The position numbers were made by a program, and so were the translations under genes. A DNA stretch of 5,914 nt from an uncultured Devosia sp. Lineage in GTDB: Bacteria > Pseudomonadota > Alphaproteobacteria > Rhizobiales > Devosiaceae. The notes below the pieces were generated by a model. It saw nothing but the letters and a program-made list of their open reading frames with translations, was not told the origin of the DNA and did no database searches. Position 1 is the stretch's first letter. Each line of letters starts with the position of its first letter. The DNA is taken from assembly GCA_913775215.1 (NCBI GenBank), contig CAJYKO010000478.1:1-5914 (forward strand), in the 5' to 3' direction. Positions 1-5,497 of the stretch are shown one piece after another.

Positions 1-392
1 CCGTATCGCGTATAAAGCCGATGCGCCTCGGCCATGCCTTCACCCGTGCCGGTTTCGAGCATGACGACTCCCATGCCGCGTTCCCGCGCCAGTTCGACGA
101 TTCGCTCCAGCAATTGCCGACCGACACGCTGTCCGCGCACCTCCGGCACGGTATACATGCGCTTGACCTCGCCGAGATCAGGCCCATGTGCCTTGAGCGC
201 ACCCATGCCAACGGCACTGCCTGCCTCGTCCCGCGCCACGAACAGCGTCGTGTCGCTATCGGCCATCTGCTCGACAGTCATCTTGAACTGGAATTCGATC
301 GGAGACAGCGGCAGCAAATGCGCATTCAGCCGAGCGACAAGCGCGCGGACATCGTCCTGCAACGGCGTCTCGATGGCGATCGAAATCGCCAT
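1..392 (-). CDS. GNAT-family N-acetyltransferase, 3' end beyond the window
   Basis: Predicted cytoplasmic acetyl-CoA-dependent N-acetyltransferase; the substrate cannot be told from sequence. I translated 130 codons from the ATG at 392-390. The clearest GNAT part is residues 74-130: a strand ending GEVKRMYTVPEVRG, then the acetyl-CoA pyrophosphate-binding loop RGQRVGRQLL (86-95), a helix (about 96-106), the strand GVVMLETG (108-115), and AEAHRLYTRYG leading to the edge, the usual 'A..LY...GF' end of the fold. The loop has Arg89 where many GNATs have the first Gly of GxG, which is tolerated in the superfamily. The gene is open at position 1, so roughly the last 20-30 residues are missing. The ATG shares one base with the gatC stop (TAATG), so translation is probably coupled and the gene co-transcribed with gatC. 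Family call is firm; a role in tRNA amidation or protein acetylation would be speculation. Confidence 0.88.
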   Translation of the reverse strand, partial: MAISIAIETPLQDDVRALVARLNAHLLPLSPIEFQFKMTVEQMADSDTTLFVARDEAGSAVGMGALKAHGPDLGEVKRMYTVPEVRGQRVGRQLLERIVELARERGMGVVMLETGTGEGMAEAHRLYTRY

Positions 393-679
393 TATTCGAC
401 CACCTTGGGCACCATGAAGAAATTGTCTTCCGTCAACGGCGCATTCTTGACGATCTGCTCTGGATAGGACCCATCAGTCACCACGTCATCGCGGCGGCGC
501 AACTGCATCGGCGTGACGGACGTCATCGGCTCGACGCCATCGACATTCACTTCACCAAGTTGCTCGACGAAACCGAGGATTGCATTGAGCTCGTCCTGAT
601 AGCCAGCGACTTCCCCTTCCTCGATACGGATACGGGCAAGGCGCCCGATGCGCTTGACGGTGGCGGCGTCGACAGACAT
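392..679 (-). CDS. gatC: Aspartyl/glutamyl-tRNA(Asn/Gln) amidotransferase subunit C
   Basis: GatC is the small subunit of the cytoplasmic GatCAB complex, which converts Glu-tRNA(Gln) to Gln-tRNA(Gln) and/or Asp-tRNA(Asn) to Asn-tRNA(Asn) in bacteria lacking the cognate synthetases. It wraps around GatA and stabilises its contact with GatB. The 95-residue product has the normal family length and signatures: the N-terminal helix [17 protein letters not shown], the central helix [12 protein letters not shown] (30-41), the loop [12 protein letters not shown] (46-57), and the C-terminal [11 protein letters not shown]. The start at 679 is preferred over the longer in-frame start at 724 because MSVD is where the family begins and a GGAG ribosome site (689-686) sits 6 bases upstream. 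The stop overlaps the following acetyltransferase start. gatA is often the next gene and may lie beyond the left edge (inference). Confidence 0.95.
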   Translation of the reverse strand: MSVDAATVKRIGRLARIRIEEGEVAGYQDELNAILGFVEQLGEVNVDGVEPMTSVTPMQLRRRDDVVTDGSYPEQIVKNAPLTEDNFFMVPKVVE

Positions 680-715
680 GGCAAACTCCAGCGAATAAGG
701 CCTTCTTTGCCGCGT

Positions 716-744
716 TATTAGCAATGCAGCACGGCAAAAGACAA
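716..744 (-). promoter_or_regulatory. Candidate sigma70-type promoter for gatC
   Basis: On the minus strand a TTGTCT -35 element (744-739) is followed after 17 bases by CTAATA (721-716), or after 18 bases by TAATAA. This predicts transcription starting around 708-710 and a leader of about 30 bases before the gatC ATG at 679, with the GGAG site inside it. It lies in the 87-base gap between the upstream gene's stop and gatC, so gatC and the acetyltransferase may be transcribed on their own. Read by eye; alphaproteobacterial promoters are loosely conserved. Confidence 0.45.
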
Positions 745-766
745 TGAAAATGCCTTATGCCAGAGA

Positions 767-1282
767 TCAGACTTCCACAGCCAATCCACGCTCGAGCGCT
801 ATAAGGCCCGCGCCGTCGAGACGGTCACGCAATACTGCGAAAGCCGCATCGACCTCGGACTCACTCCCAGCCAGGGCAATCAACCGCGGCGCTGCCCGCT
901 CCAAAAGTGCCAAACCGCGCTCCGCCAGCCCGTCGCCAATCAGCACAACCACCGCCTGCCCGAACCAACGCCCGGTTGCGGCAAAATCCTCCCGTGCCAA
1001 AACCAGTGGCGCCTCCCCATCCGCATCGACCACCAGCGCCCCCTGCCCGAGCCCAACTACCTCCGGCCCCCGCATCGCGTCATCGGCTTCCAACATCCGC
1101 AACGGCACGCGCGGCCTCCAGTCCCCCACCACCTCGATCGCCTGAAATGCAACGACTCGATCAGCCCCACTCACCAGTTCGGCACGATCGACTCCGACTA
1201 GGGCCCCGTCATTCTCCACGACAAGAATCGCTCCGCCCGCATGAATGCGAAAGGTGCCGTTGCCGAACCAGGTGAGTTTCAT
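767..1282 (-). CDS. Uncharacterised protein with a metallo-hydrolase-like N-terminus but no metal-binding motif
   Basis: A 171-residue protein starting at the ATG 1282-1280, with only a weak ribosome site (GGGA about 7 bases upstream). Its first 22 residues, MKLTWFGNGTFRIH then GGAILVV, resemble the opening strands of UlaG/UPF0173-type metallo-beta-lactamase-fold hydrolases ('MKITWLGHSAFRI...'). The HxHxDH metal site is absent: His14 is the only histidine in the whole protein. The rest is rich in Val, Leu, Ala and Gly with regular strand-like stretches (VVAFQAIEVVGDW 43-55, ALVVDADGEAPLVLA 82-96, AVVVLIGDG 110-118), then two probable helices (119-131, 143-157). No signal peptide or membrane segment is visible. 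It is divergent from ruvX and upstream of gatC, where I recall some rhizobia having a metal-dependent hydrolase gene. It could be a degenerate, non-catalytic relative, but the resemblance is limited to the N-terminus. Coding status is supported by codon bias and clean spacing; function is unknown. Confidence 0.75.
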   Translation of the reverse strand: MKLTWFGNGTFRIHAGGAILVVENDGALVGVDRAELVSGADRVVAFQAIEVVGDWRPRVPLRMLEADDAMRGPEVVGLGQGALVVDADGEAPLVLAREDFAATGRWFGQAVVVLIGDGLAERGLALLERAAPRLIALAGSESEVDAAFAVLRDRLDGAGLIALERGLAVEV

Positions 1283-1352
1283 CGATCAGTCCCATCGCCA
1301 AAATCTGCCTATAAGCCTATAGGACAGACAAAGATCGAGCCGCGAGCCCCAT
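1283..1352. promoter_or_regulatory. Divergent intergenic control region between the hypothetical gene and ruvX
   Basis: This 70-base gap must hold the start signals for ruvX (plus strand) and the divergent hypothetical gene (minus strand). It contains a tandem repeat of GCCTATA (1307-1313 and 1315-1321); the second copy extends into the perfect 8-base palindrome CCTATAGG (1316-1323). TATA-rich hexamers in it could act as -10 elements on either strand. A TTGTCT sequence on the minus strand (1331-1326) could be a -35 for the hypothetical gene, although the hexamer 17 bases on (GCAGAT) is a poor -10. I cannot assign exact promoters. Confidence 0.35.
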
Positions 1353-1808
1353 GTGACCGAGACCGACCCCTTAGCCGCCATTCCTACCTCTGGAAAAATC
1401 CTCGGCCTTGACCTTGGTACGAAAACCATCGGCGTCGCGGTGTCCGACGCCATGCGCTATTCAGCCAGCCCGCTCGAAACCATCAAGCGCACCAAATTCA
1501 CTCAGGACGCCGAGCGCATCATCGCGCTTGTGGCTGAAAACAACGCTGTGGCTCTCATCCTCGGCCTGCCGCTCAACATGGATGGATCTGAAGGCCCCCG
1601 CGTCCAGTCCACCCGCGCTTTCGCCCGCAATCTCAGCCAGAAACTCGATCTTCCGATCGCCTTTTGGGACGAGCGTCTTTCGACCTCTGCCGTCACCCGC
1701 ATGATGATCGAAGCCGATCTCCGCCGCGACCGCCGCGCCGAGGTCGTCGACAAACTCGCCGCCAGTTACATCCTGCAAGGCGCACTGGATCGGCTGCGTC
1801 GTCCATAA
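1353..1808 (+). CDS. ruvX: RuvX/YqgF-family nuclease (putative pre-16S rRNA nuclease / Holliday junction resolvase)
   Basis: Cytoplasmic RNase H-fold protein of the YqgF family, linked to 5' maturation of 16S rRNA in E. coli and historically annotated as a Holliday junction resolvase. The 151-residue product carries all family motifs: [15 protein letters not shown] (18-32) with the first acidic residue Asp20; [16 protein letters not shown] (68-83); FWDERLST (104-111) with Asp106/Glu107; and [15 protein letters not shown] (132-146) with Asp133. The catalytic carboxylates are therefore intact. Translation most likely begins at GTG 1353: no other in-frame start lies upstream, and the ATG at 1351 is out of frame and runs straight into TGA. 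The ribosome site is weak (GAG at 1344-1346). An N-terminal extension of about 14 residues precedes the first strand. It lies 76 bases before pyrB in the same direction. Confidence 0.95.
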   Translation: MTETDPLAAIPTSGKILGLDLGTKTIGVAVSDAMRYSASPLETIKRTKFTQDAERIIALVAENNAVALILGLPLNMDGSEGPRVQSTRAFARNLSQKLDLPIAFWDERLSTSAVTRMMIEADLRRDRRAEVVDKLAASYILQGALDRLRRP

Positions 1809-1830
1809 GCGTTGAAAACAGACTCAACCC

Positions 1831-1859
1831 TTGCCCCGCGCGCCCCCCTCGGCTAGACC
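1831..1859 (+). promoter_or_regulatory. Candidate promoter for the pyrB-pyrC' operon
   Basis: TTGCCC (1831-1836) is followed by a C-rich spacer of 17 bases and TAGACC (1854-1859); with a 16-base spacer the -10 would read CTAGAC. This gives a predicted start near 1866 and a leader of about 20 bases containing the ribosome site GAAGGGA (1871-1877), 7 bases before the pyrB ATG. The same TTGCCCC plus 16-base spacer plus CTA architecture recurs before plsY. No leader peptide or attenuator hairpin is visible, so there is no sign of UTP-sensitive attenuation. No intrinsic terminator for ruvX is seen in this gap, so readthrough from ruvX is possible. Confidence 0.42.
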
Positions 1860-1884
1860 GCAGCAAATCTGAAGGGATCCGCGC

Positions 1885-2847
1885 ATGGCCGATACGCCCG
1901 CCCGCACCTCCGGCGACTTTCCCCCGTTCCGCCAACGACACCTGATTTCCATTGCTGATCTCAAGCAACACGAAATCATCGACCTCCTGGACCGCGCCGA
2001 GCGCATGGTTCCGGTCAGTCGGCAGGAGCGAAAATCGCTCCCGACGCTCTCTGGCAAGACCCAGATCAACTTGTTCTTCGAGCCATCGACGCGGACCCAG
2101 TCCTCGTTCGAGATCGCCGGCAAACGCCTTGGCGCCCTTGTCGTCAACATGTCGGTGAAAACGTCGTCGGTCTCCAAGGGCGAAACCCTCGTCGACACCG
2201 CCGCCACGCTCAATGCCATGCGCCCCGACGTATTGGTCGTTCGCCACGGTGCCGCCGGCGCCGTGGAACTCCTTTCCCAAAAAGTCGGCTGCTCCGTCAT
2301 CAATGCCGGCGACGGCGCCCATGAGCATCCGACCCAAGCTCTTCTCGATGCGCTGACCATCCGACGCCACAAAGGCCGTATCTCGGGCCTCACTGTCGCT
2401 ATCTGCGGCGACATCGCCAATTCTCGCGTTGCCCGCTCCAATCTTTTGCTGCTCGGCGCGCTCCACGTGCGCACCCGCGTCATCGCCCCACGCAATCTGC
2501 TTCCAGCCGGTATCGAACACCTCGCCACCGAAGTTTTCACCGACATGGAAGAAGGCCTAAAGGGCGTCGACGTCGTCATGATGTTGCGCCTGCAGCACGA
2601 GCGTGCCAGCGGCAAGATGATCCCCTCGGTCCGCGAATATTACCGCTTCTACGGCCTTGATGCCGAAAAGCTGGCTTTCGCCAATCCCGATGCCATCGTC
2701 ATGCATCCAGGCCCCATGAACCGTGGCGTCGAGATCGATCCCGCTATCGCCGATGGTTCGCGGTCGGTCATCACCGATCAGGTCGAAATGGGCGTTGCCG
2801 TCCGCATGGCCGTCCTCGACGCGCTGCTTTCGGGAGATCAGGCATGA
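1885..2847 (+). CDS. pyrB: Aspartate carbamoyltransferase catalytic subunit
   Basis: Catalyses carbamoyl phosphate + L-aspartate to N-carbamoyl-L-aspartate, the first committed step of de novo pyrimidine synthesis, in the cytoplasm. The 320-residue protein is complete. Carbamoyl-phosphate-binding motif [13 protein letters not shown] lies at 64-76; the loop carrying the lysine that reaches the neighbouring active site is SVSKGET (95-101, Lys98); [11 protein letters not shown] (118-128) follows; [17 protein letters not shown] (139-155) has the HPTQ motif. The aspartate domain has [19 protein letters not shown] (168-186), MMLRLQHER (232-240) and [12 protein letters not shown] (274-285). All expected active-site residues are present. 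The ATG is supported by GAAGGGA 7 bases upstream. Compared with E. coli PyrB there are about 10 extra N-terminal residues, rich in Pro and Thr. No pyrI regulatory gene follows; instead a pyrC-like gene overlaps by 4 bases, the arrangement of PyrB/PyrC' complexes. Confidence 0.97.
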   Translation: MADTPARTSGDFPPFRQRHLISIADLKQHEIIDLLDRAERMVPVSRQERKSLPTLSGKTQINLFFEPSTRTQSSFEIAGKRLGALVVNMSVKTSSVSKGETLVDTAATLNAMRPDVLVVRHGAAGAVELLSQKVGCSVINAGDGAHEHPTQALLDALTIRRHKGRISGLTVAICGDIANSRVARSNLLLLGALHVRTRVIAPRNLLPAGIEHLATEVFTDMEEGLKGVDVVMMLRLQHERASGKMIPSVREYYRFYGLDAEKLAFANPDAIVMHPGPMNRGVEIDPAIADGSRSVITDQVEMGVAVRMAVLDALLSGDQA

Positions 2848-4136
2848 CCAAACCGCTCCTCATCGAAAACGCCCGCATCGTCGATCCCGCCTCGGGCACC
2901 GACCAGCGCGGCGCCGTCCTCATTGAAAACGGCCGGATCAGCGATCTCGCTCTCGGCGGCCCCGTCGGTGTTCCCGACGATGCCGAAGTCATCAACGCAA
3001 ACGGCCTCGTCCTTGCCCCGGGCCTCATCGACATGCGCGTCTTCACCGGCGAGCCCGGCTGGGAATATCGCGAAACCCTCGCATCGGCCGGCGAAGCCGC
3101 CGCGGCCGGTGGCGTCACCTCCTTCGTAATGATGCCCAACACCATGCCGGCAGTGGACGATGGCGCCGTGGTGGATTTCTTGGTCCGTCGCGCCAAGGCC
3201 ACCTCGAAGGTCAACGTCCTTCCTGCGGCCGGCATCACCAAAAGCCTGGCTGGCAAGGACCTAACCGAATTCGGTCTCATGCGCGAAGCCGGTGCGGTCT
3301 GCCTCTCCGATGGCCGCAATTCCATCCAGTCGACCGCGCTTCTGCGAACCGCCATGTCCTACGCCGCCAATTTTGACATGACGATCGTCCACCACACGGT
3401 CGATATGAGCCTTGCCGGCGAAGGCGTGATGAACGACGGTCTTTTTGCAACCGTCCTCGGCCTCAAAGGTATTCCCCGCGAAGCCGAAACCATCCCGCTC
3501 TCGCGCGATCTGCAGCTCGCGGCACTGACCGGTGTCCGCTACCATGCCGCTCAGATTTCAACCGAAGGGTCAGTCGAGATCGTCGCGGCCGCAAAAAAGC
3601 GTAACGCGCGCGTTACCGCTGGCATATCGATCAACAATCTCTGCCTCAACGAAAACGACATTGGCCGCTACCGCACCTACTTCAAGCTCGGCACGCCCTT
3701 GCGCTCAGAGGACGATCGACGCGCGGTCATCGAAGGTCTGCGCTCGGGCGTGATCGACACGATCCATTCCGATCATGATCCGCAGGATAGTGAAGTGAAG
3801 CGCCAGCCATTCGCCGAAGCCTCCATCGGCGCCATCGGCCTCGAAACCCTGCTCGCTGCCGCGCTGCGCCTCGTCCATTCCGACGACGTGCCCCTGCTTA
3901 CGGTCCTAAAGGCAATGACGAGCCGCCCCGCAGAAATCCTCGGCCTCGAAGCCGGTCGTATTGCCAAGGACGCCCCAGCGGACCTGATCCTCGTTGATCT
4001 CGACTACCCCTGGCAAGTCGACGAAAAGCAGCTTCGCTCGCGCTCACGCAATACCAGTTTCGAAAACGCACGCCTTGCCGGCAAGGTGATGCGGACCATC
4101 GTCGGCGGCGAAACGGTATTTTTGCATAAGGACTAA
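2844..4136 (+). CDS. pyrC: Dihydroorotase-like protein, probably non-catalytic PyrC'
   Basis: A 430-residue amidohydrolase-superfamily protein, full length for type I dihydroorotases (which close carbamoyl-aspartate to dihydroorotate). The scaffold is clear: [13 protein letters not shown] at the N-terminus, LAPGLIDM (57-64), [14 protein letters not shown] (89-102), [18 protein letters not shown] (127-144), YHAAQIST (233-240), [14 protein letters not shown] (281-294), [11 protein letters not shown] (331-341), SRPAEILGL (360-368), [11 protein letters not shown] (377-387). Key residues have changed: the HxH metal pair after 'GLIDM' is Arg65-Val66-Phe67, the usual HHL near residue 265 is NNL, and 'DHAPH' is DHDPQ (310-314). 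His184, His234, Asp156 and Asp310 remain. Activity is therefore doubtful. By analogy with Pseudomonas PyrC', it probably supports PyrB assembly, and a true pyrC should lie elsewhere in the genome. ATGA overlap with pyrB and GGGAG (2832-2836) indicate coupled translation. Confidence 0.93.
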   Translation: MTKPLLIENARIVDPASGTDQRGAVLIENGRISDLALGGPVGVPDDAEVINANGLVLAPGLIDMRVFTGEPGWEYRETLASAGEAAAAGGVTSFVMMPNTMPAVDDGAVVDFLVRRAKATSKVNVLPAAGITKSLAGKDLTEFGLMREAGAVCLSDGRNSIQSTALLRTAMSYAANFDMTIVHHTVDMSLAGEGVMNDGLFATVLGLKGIPREAETIPLSRDLQLAALTGVRYHAAQISTEGSVEIVAAAKKRNARVTAGISINNLCLNENDIGRYRTYFKLGTPLRSEDDRRAVIEGLRSGVIDTIHSDHDPQDSEVKRQPFAEASIGAIGLETLLAAALRLVHSDDVPLLTVLKAMTSRPAEILGLEAGRIAKDAPADLILVDLDYPWQVDEKQLRSRSRNTSFENARLAGKVMRTIVGGETVFLHKD

Positions 4137-4176
4137 GCGCCGGCCTGCCGGACACGCACCAAGCACCTATCTTGCG

Positions 4177-4210
4177 GCACGGGAGGCAACCAGCTTCCCG
4201 TGCTTTTTCT
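4177..4210 (+). terminator. Strong intrinsic terminator of the pyrB-pyrC' operon
   Basis: An 11-base-pair stem (4177-4187 with 4193-4203; one G-T pair at 4185/4195) closes a 5-base AACCA loop. The arms read GCACGGGAGGC and GCTTCCCGTGC. It is followed directly by TTTTTCTTT (4204-4212). It begins 40 bases after the pyrC' stop. There is no T-run on the other strand, so it acts rightward only. Its T-run ends just before the next gene's start. Confidence 0.9.
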
Positions 4211-4225
4211 TTCATGGTGTTCCCA

Positions 4226-4708
4226 ATGACGCTGTCCATGTATTCGGCCTCGGTGCCGGTCTTTTCGCGCATGCTCAAAAACCTGCTGGCCGTTTTCGAG
4301 AAGGCCGAAGCCTATGCTGCCGAGCAGAACATCGACCTGCAGACCTTCGTCGAAACCTGCCTTGCGCCCGATATGACCCCGCTGAGTGGGCAGGTGCAGA
4401 TCGCTACCGATGGCGCCGAGGGCGTCTCGTCGCGCCTTGCCGGCAAGCCGCTGCCGAGCTGGCCGGATGACGAAAAAACCTTTGCCGAACTCAAGCAACG
4501 CCTGCAAAAGGCCATCGAGTACCTCGCGACCTTCTCGCCGGAAGACTTCGTCGGCTCCGACGACCGCAAGGTTACCATCAAGATCAACGGCCAGGACACC
4601 GAGCTGACCGGCGAGACCTATCTCCTCAATCGCGGACTGCCGAATTTCTATTTCCATGTGGCGACGGCCTACGACATCCTCCGCCACAAAGGTGTGCCGA
4701 TCGGCTAG
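4226..4708 (+). CDS. DUF1993 family protein
   Basis: A 160-residue cytoplasmic protein matching my memory of the DUF1993 family, which is of unknown function and thought to have a DinB-like helical fold. Family hallmarks are MTLSMYSASVPVFSRML at the N-terminus (1-17), LAPDMTPLSGQVQIATD (46-62), FAELKQRLQKAIEYL (86-100), EDFVGSDDRKVTIKI (106-120) and, at the C-terminus, GLPNFYFHVATAYDILRHK (137-155) then GVPIG. His144 and His154 are the obvious polar candidates if a metal or ligand is bound. I chose ATG 4226 because family members begin MTLSMY; an in-frame ATG at 4214 would add 4 residues. Neither has a convincing Shine-Dalgarno sequence. The gene starts 15 bases after the T-run of the pyrC' terminator, leaving no room for its own promoter outside that hairpin. 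It interrupts what I recall as the common rhizobial pyrC-plsY-dprA order. Confidence 0.88.
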   Translation: MTLSMYSASVPVFSRMLKNLLAVFEKAEAYAAEQNIDLQTFVETCLAPDMTPLSGQVQIATDGAEGVSSRLAGKPLPSWPDDEKTFAELKQRLQKAIEYLATFSPEDFVGSDDRKVTIKINGQDTELTGETYLLNRGLPNFYFHVATAYDILRHKGVPIG

Positions 4709-4838
4709 AAGGATTATCCGGGCTGACGGCCGCAAGCACCTGACCCAACCGAATCCGCCACTGCGAATTCGGTGCGCCCTTCGGGCAAGACGAGCAAGGC
4801 AGAGCCGCAAATTCTAAGGAGGAATTCACGGCCTACTC
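4709..4838. other. Intergenic region between the DUF1993 gene and plsY
   Basis: No gene is apparent in this stretch. It contains an imperfectly terminator-like hairpin, ACCGAAT (4748-4754) pairing with ATTCGGT (4767-4773) across a 12-base loop, and a small GCCC-TTC-GGGC hairpin (4776-4786). Neither has a T-run, so at most they protect or end the DUF1993 transcript. At 4815-4822 there is TAAGGAGG, a near-perfect complement of the 16S rRNA 3' end, with no ATG, GTG or TTG at usable distance. The plsY promoter follows. Confidence 0.5.
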
Positions 4839-4867
4839 TTGCCCCCTCCCCGCTCGGACGCTAATCC
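4839..4867 (+). promoter_or_regulatory. Candidate promoter for plsY-dprA
   Basis: TTGCCC (4839-4844), a 16-base C-rich spacer and CTAATC (4861-4866), or 17 bases and TAATCC, predict transcription starting near 4873. That leaves a leader of about 15 bases carrying GAGGGAG (4877-4883), 5 bases before the plsY ATG. The layout closely mirrors the candidate promoter in front of pyrB, which raises confidence in both. Confidence 0.42.
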
Positions 4868-4888
4868 TTTGCTAACGAGGGAGAAATC

Positions 4889-5497
4889 ATGCCGAACGAA
4901 TTCCTGCCATTCATTCTGGCGCTTGCGCTCGGGTATCTCTTCGGTTCCATCCCTTTTGGCCTCATTCTCACCCGCGCCGCCGGCCTTGGCGATATTCGCA
5001 ACATCGGCTCGGGCAATATCGGCGCGACTAATGTGCTGCGCACCGGCAACAAGAAAGTTGCGGCAGCAACTCTCGTGCTCGATGCCTTCAAAGCCGTGGC
5101 ACCCGTTCTCATCGCCCGCTACTTTTGGGGTGAAGAGCCGGCCATGTTGGCGGCGGTGGGCGCGTTTCTTGGTCATTGCTTCCCGGTTTGGCTTGGCTTC
5201 AAGGGCGGCAAGGGTGTGGCCGTGATGATCGGCTCGCTGCTCGCGCTTGCCTGGCCCGTCGGGCTGATCTTCTGCGCGGTCTGGCTGCTTATTGCATTTA
5301 CCCGCAAAATTTCCTCGCTCTCCGCGCTCACCGCCGCCGCCACGGCGCCGATTTTCGCCTATGTCCTTGGCAACGACCGTCTTGCGGTCACCGTGCTCTT
5401 TCTCGCTCTGCTCCTCTTCTTCCAACACCGCGAAAACATTGCGCGCTTGCTCAAAGGCACCGAGCCGCGTATCGGCGGCGATAAGAAGGCCGCATGA
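4889..5497 (+). CDS. plsY: Acyl-phosphate:glycerol-3-phosphate acyltransferase
   Basis: Integral inner-membrane enzyme that moves an acyl group from acyl-phosphate (made by PlsX) to glycerol-3-phosphate, giving lysophosphatidic acid, the first step of phospholipid synthesis. The 202-residue product has normal length and all three conserved motifs: GSIPFG (19-24) then [16 protein letters not shown] (38-53), which binds glycerol phosphate/phosphate; [17 protein letters not shown] (95-111), glycine-rich and catalytic; and [17 protein letters not shown] (180-196) near the C-terminus. Hydrophobic segments at about 4-24, 57-79, 86-102, 111-137 and 148-178 fit the five-helix PlsY topology. The start is fixed by GAGGGAG 5 bases upstream and by the family N-terminus. 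The stop overlaps the dprA start (ATGA). The lysine-rich tail DKKAA is unremarkable. Confidence 0.97.
   Translation: MPNEFLPFILALALGYLFGSIPFGLILTRAAGLGDIRNIGSGNIGATNVLRTGNKKVAAATLVLDAFKAVAPVLIARYFWGEEPAMLAAVGAFLGHCFPVWLGFKGGKGVAVMIGSLLALAWPVGLIFCAVWLLIAFTRKISSLSALTAAATAPIFAYVLGNDRLAVTVLFLALLLFFQHRENIARLLKGTEPRIGGDKKAA

Noticed and set aside
744..1275. Plus-strand ORFs of 133 and 122 codons opposite the hypothetical gene
   Set aside because: Compositions dominated by Pro, Ser, Arg and Ala are typical antisense shadows; the minus-strand ORF has normal protein composition and fits the spacing to gatC and ruvX.
1809..1884. Attenuator or leader peptide controlling pyrB
   Set aside because: The gap is only 76 bases, has no stem-loop with T-run and no short ORF with a ribosome site.
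1693..2615. Two long minus-strand ORFs (275 and 263 codons) opposite ruvX and pyrB
   Set aside because: They overlap each other in different frames and mirror well-conserved genes; composition is repetitive Arg/Gly/Ala/Ser with no recognisable domain.
4776..4786. GCCC-TTC-GGGC as a terminator
   Set aside because: Only four base pairs and no T-run follows.
4133..4810. Minus-strand ORF of 225 codons opposite the DUF1993 gene
   Set aside because: The plus strand encodes a recognisable DUF1993 protein with conserved N- and C-terminal motifs; the minus-strand ORF also runs through the pyrC' terminator.
4817..4829. AGGAGGAATTCAC resembles the ribosome site region of some cloning vectors
   Set aside because: The match is only about 13 bases, has no ATG after it and is flanked by ordinary intergenic and plsY sequence, so chance is likelier than vector contamination.
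4826..5428. Long minus-strand ORF of 200 codons opposite plsY
   Set aside because: It is highly charged and low in complexity, lies antisense to a plsY with all family motifs, and results from high-GC codon usage in the opposite strand.
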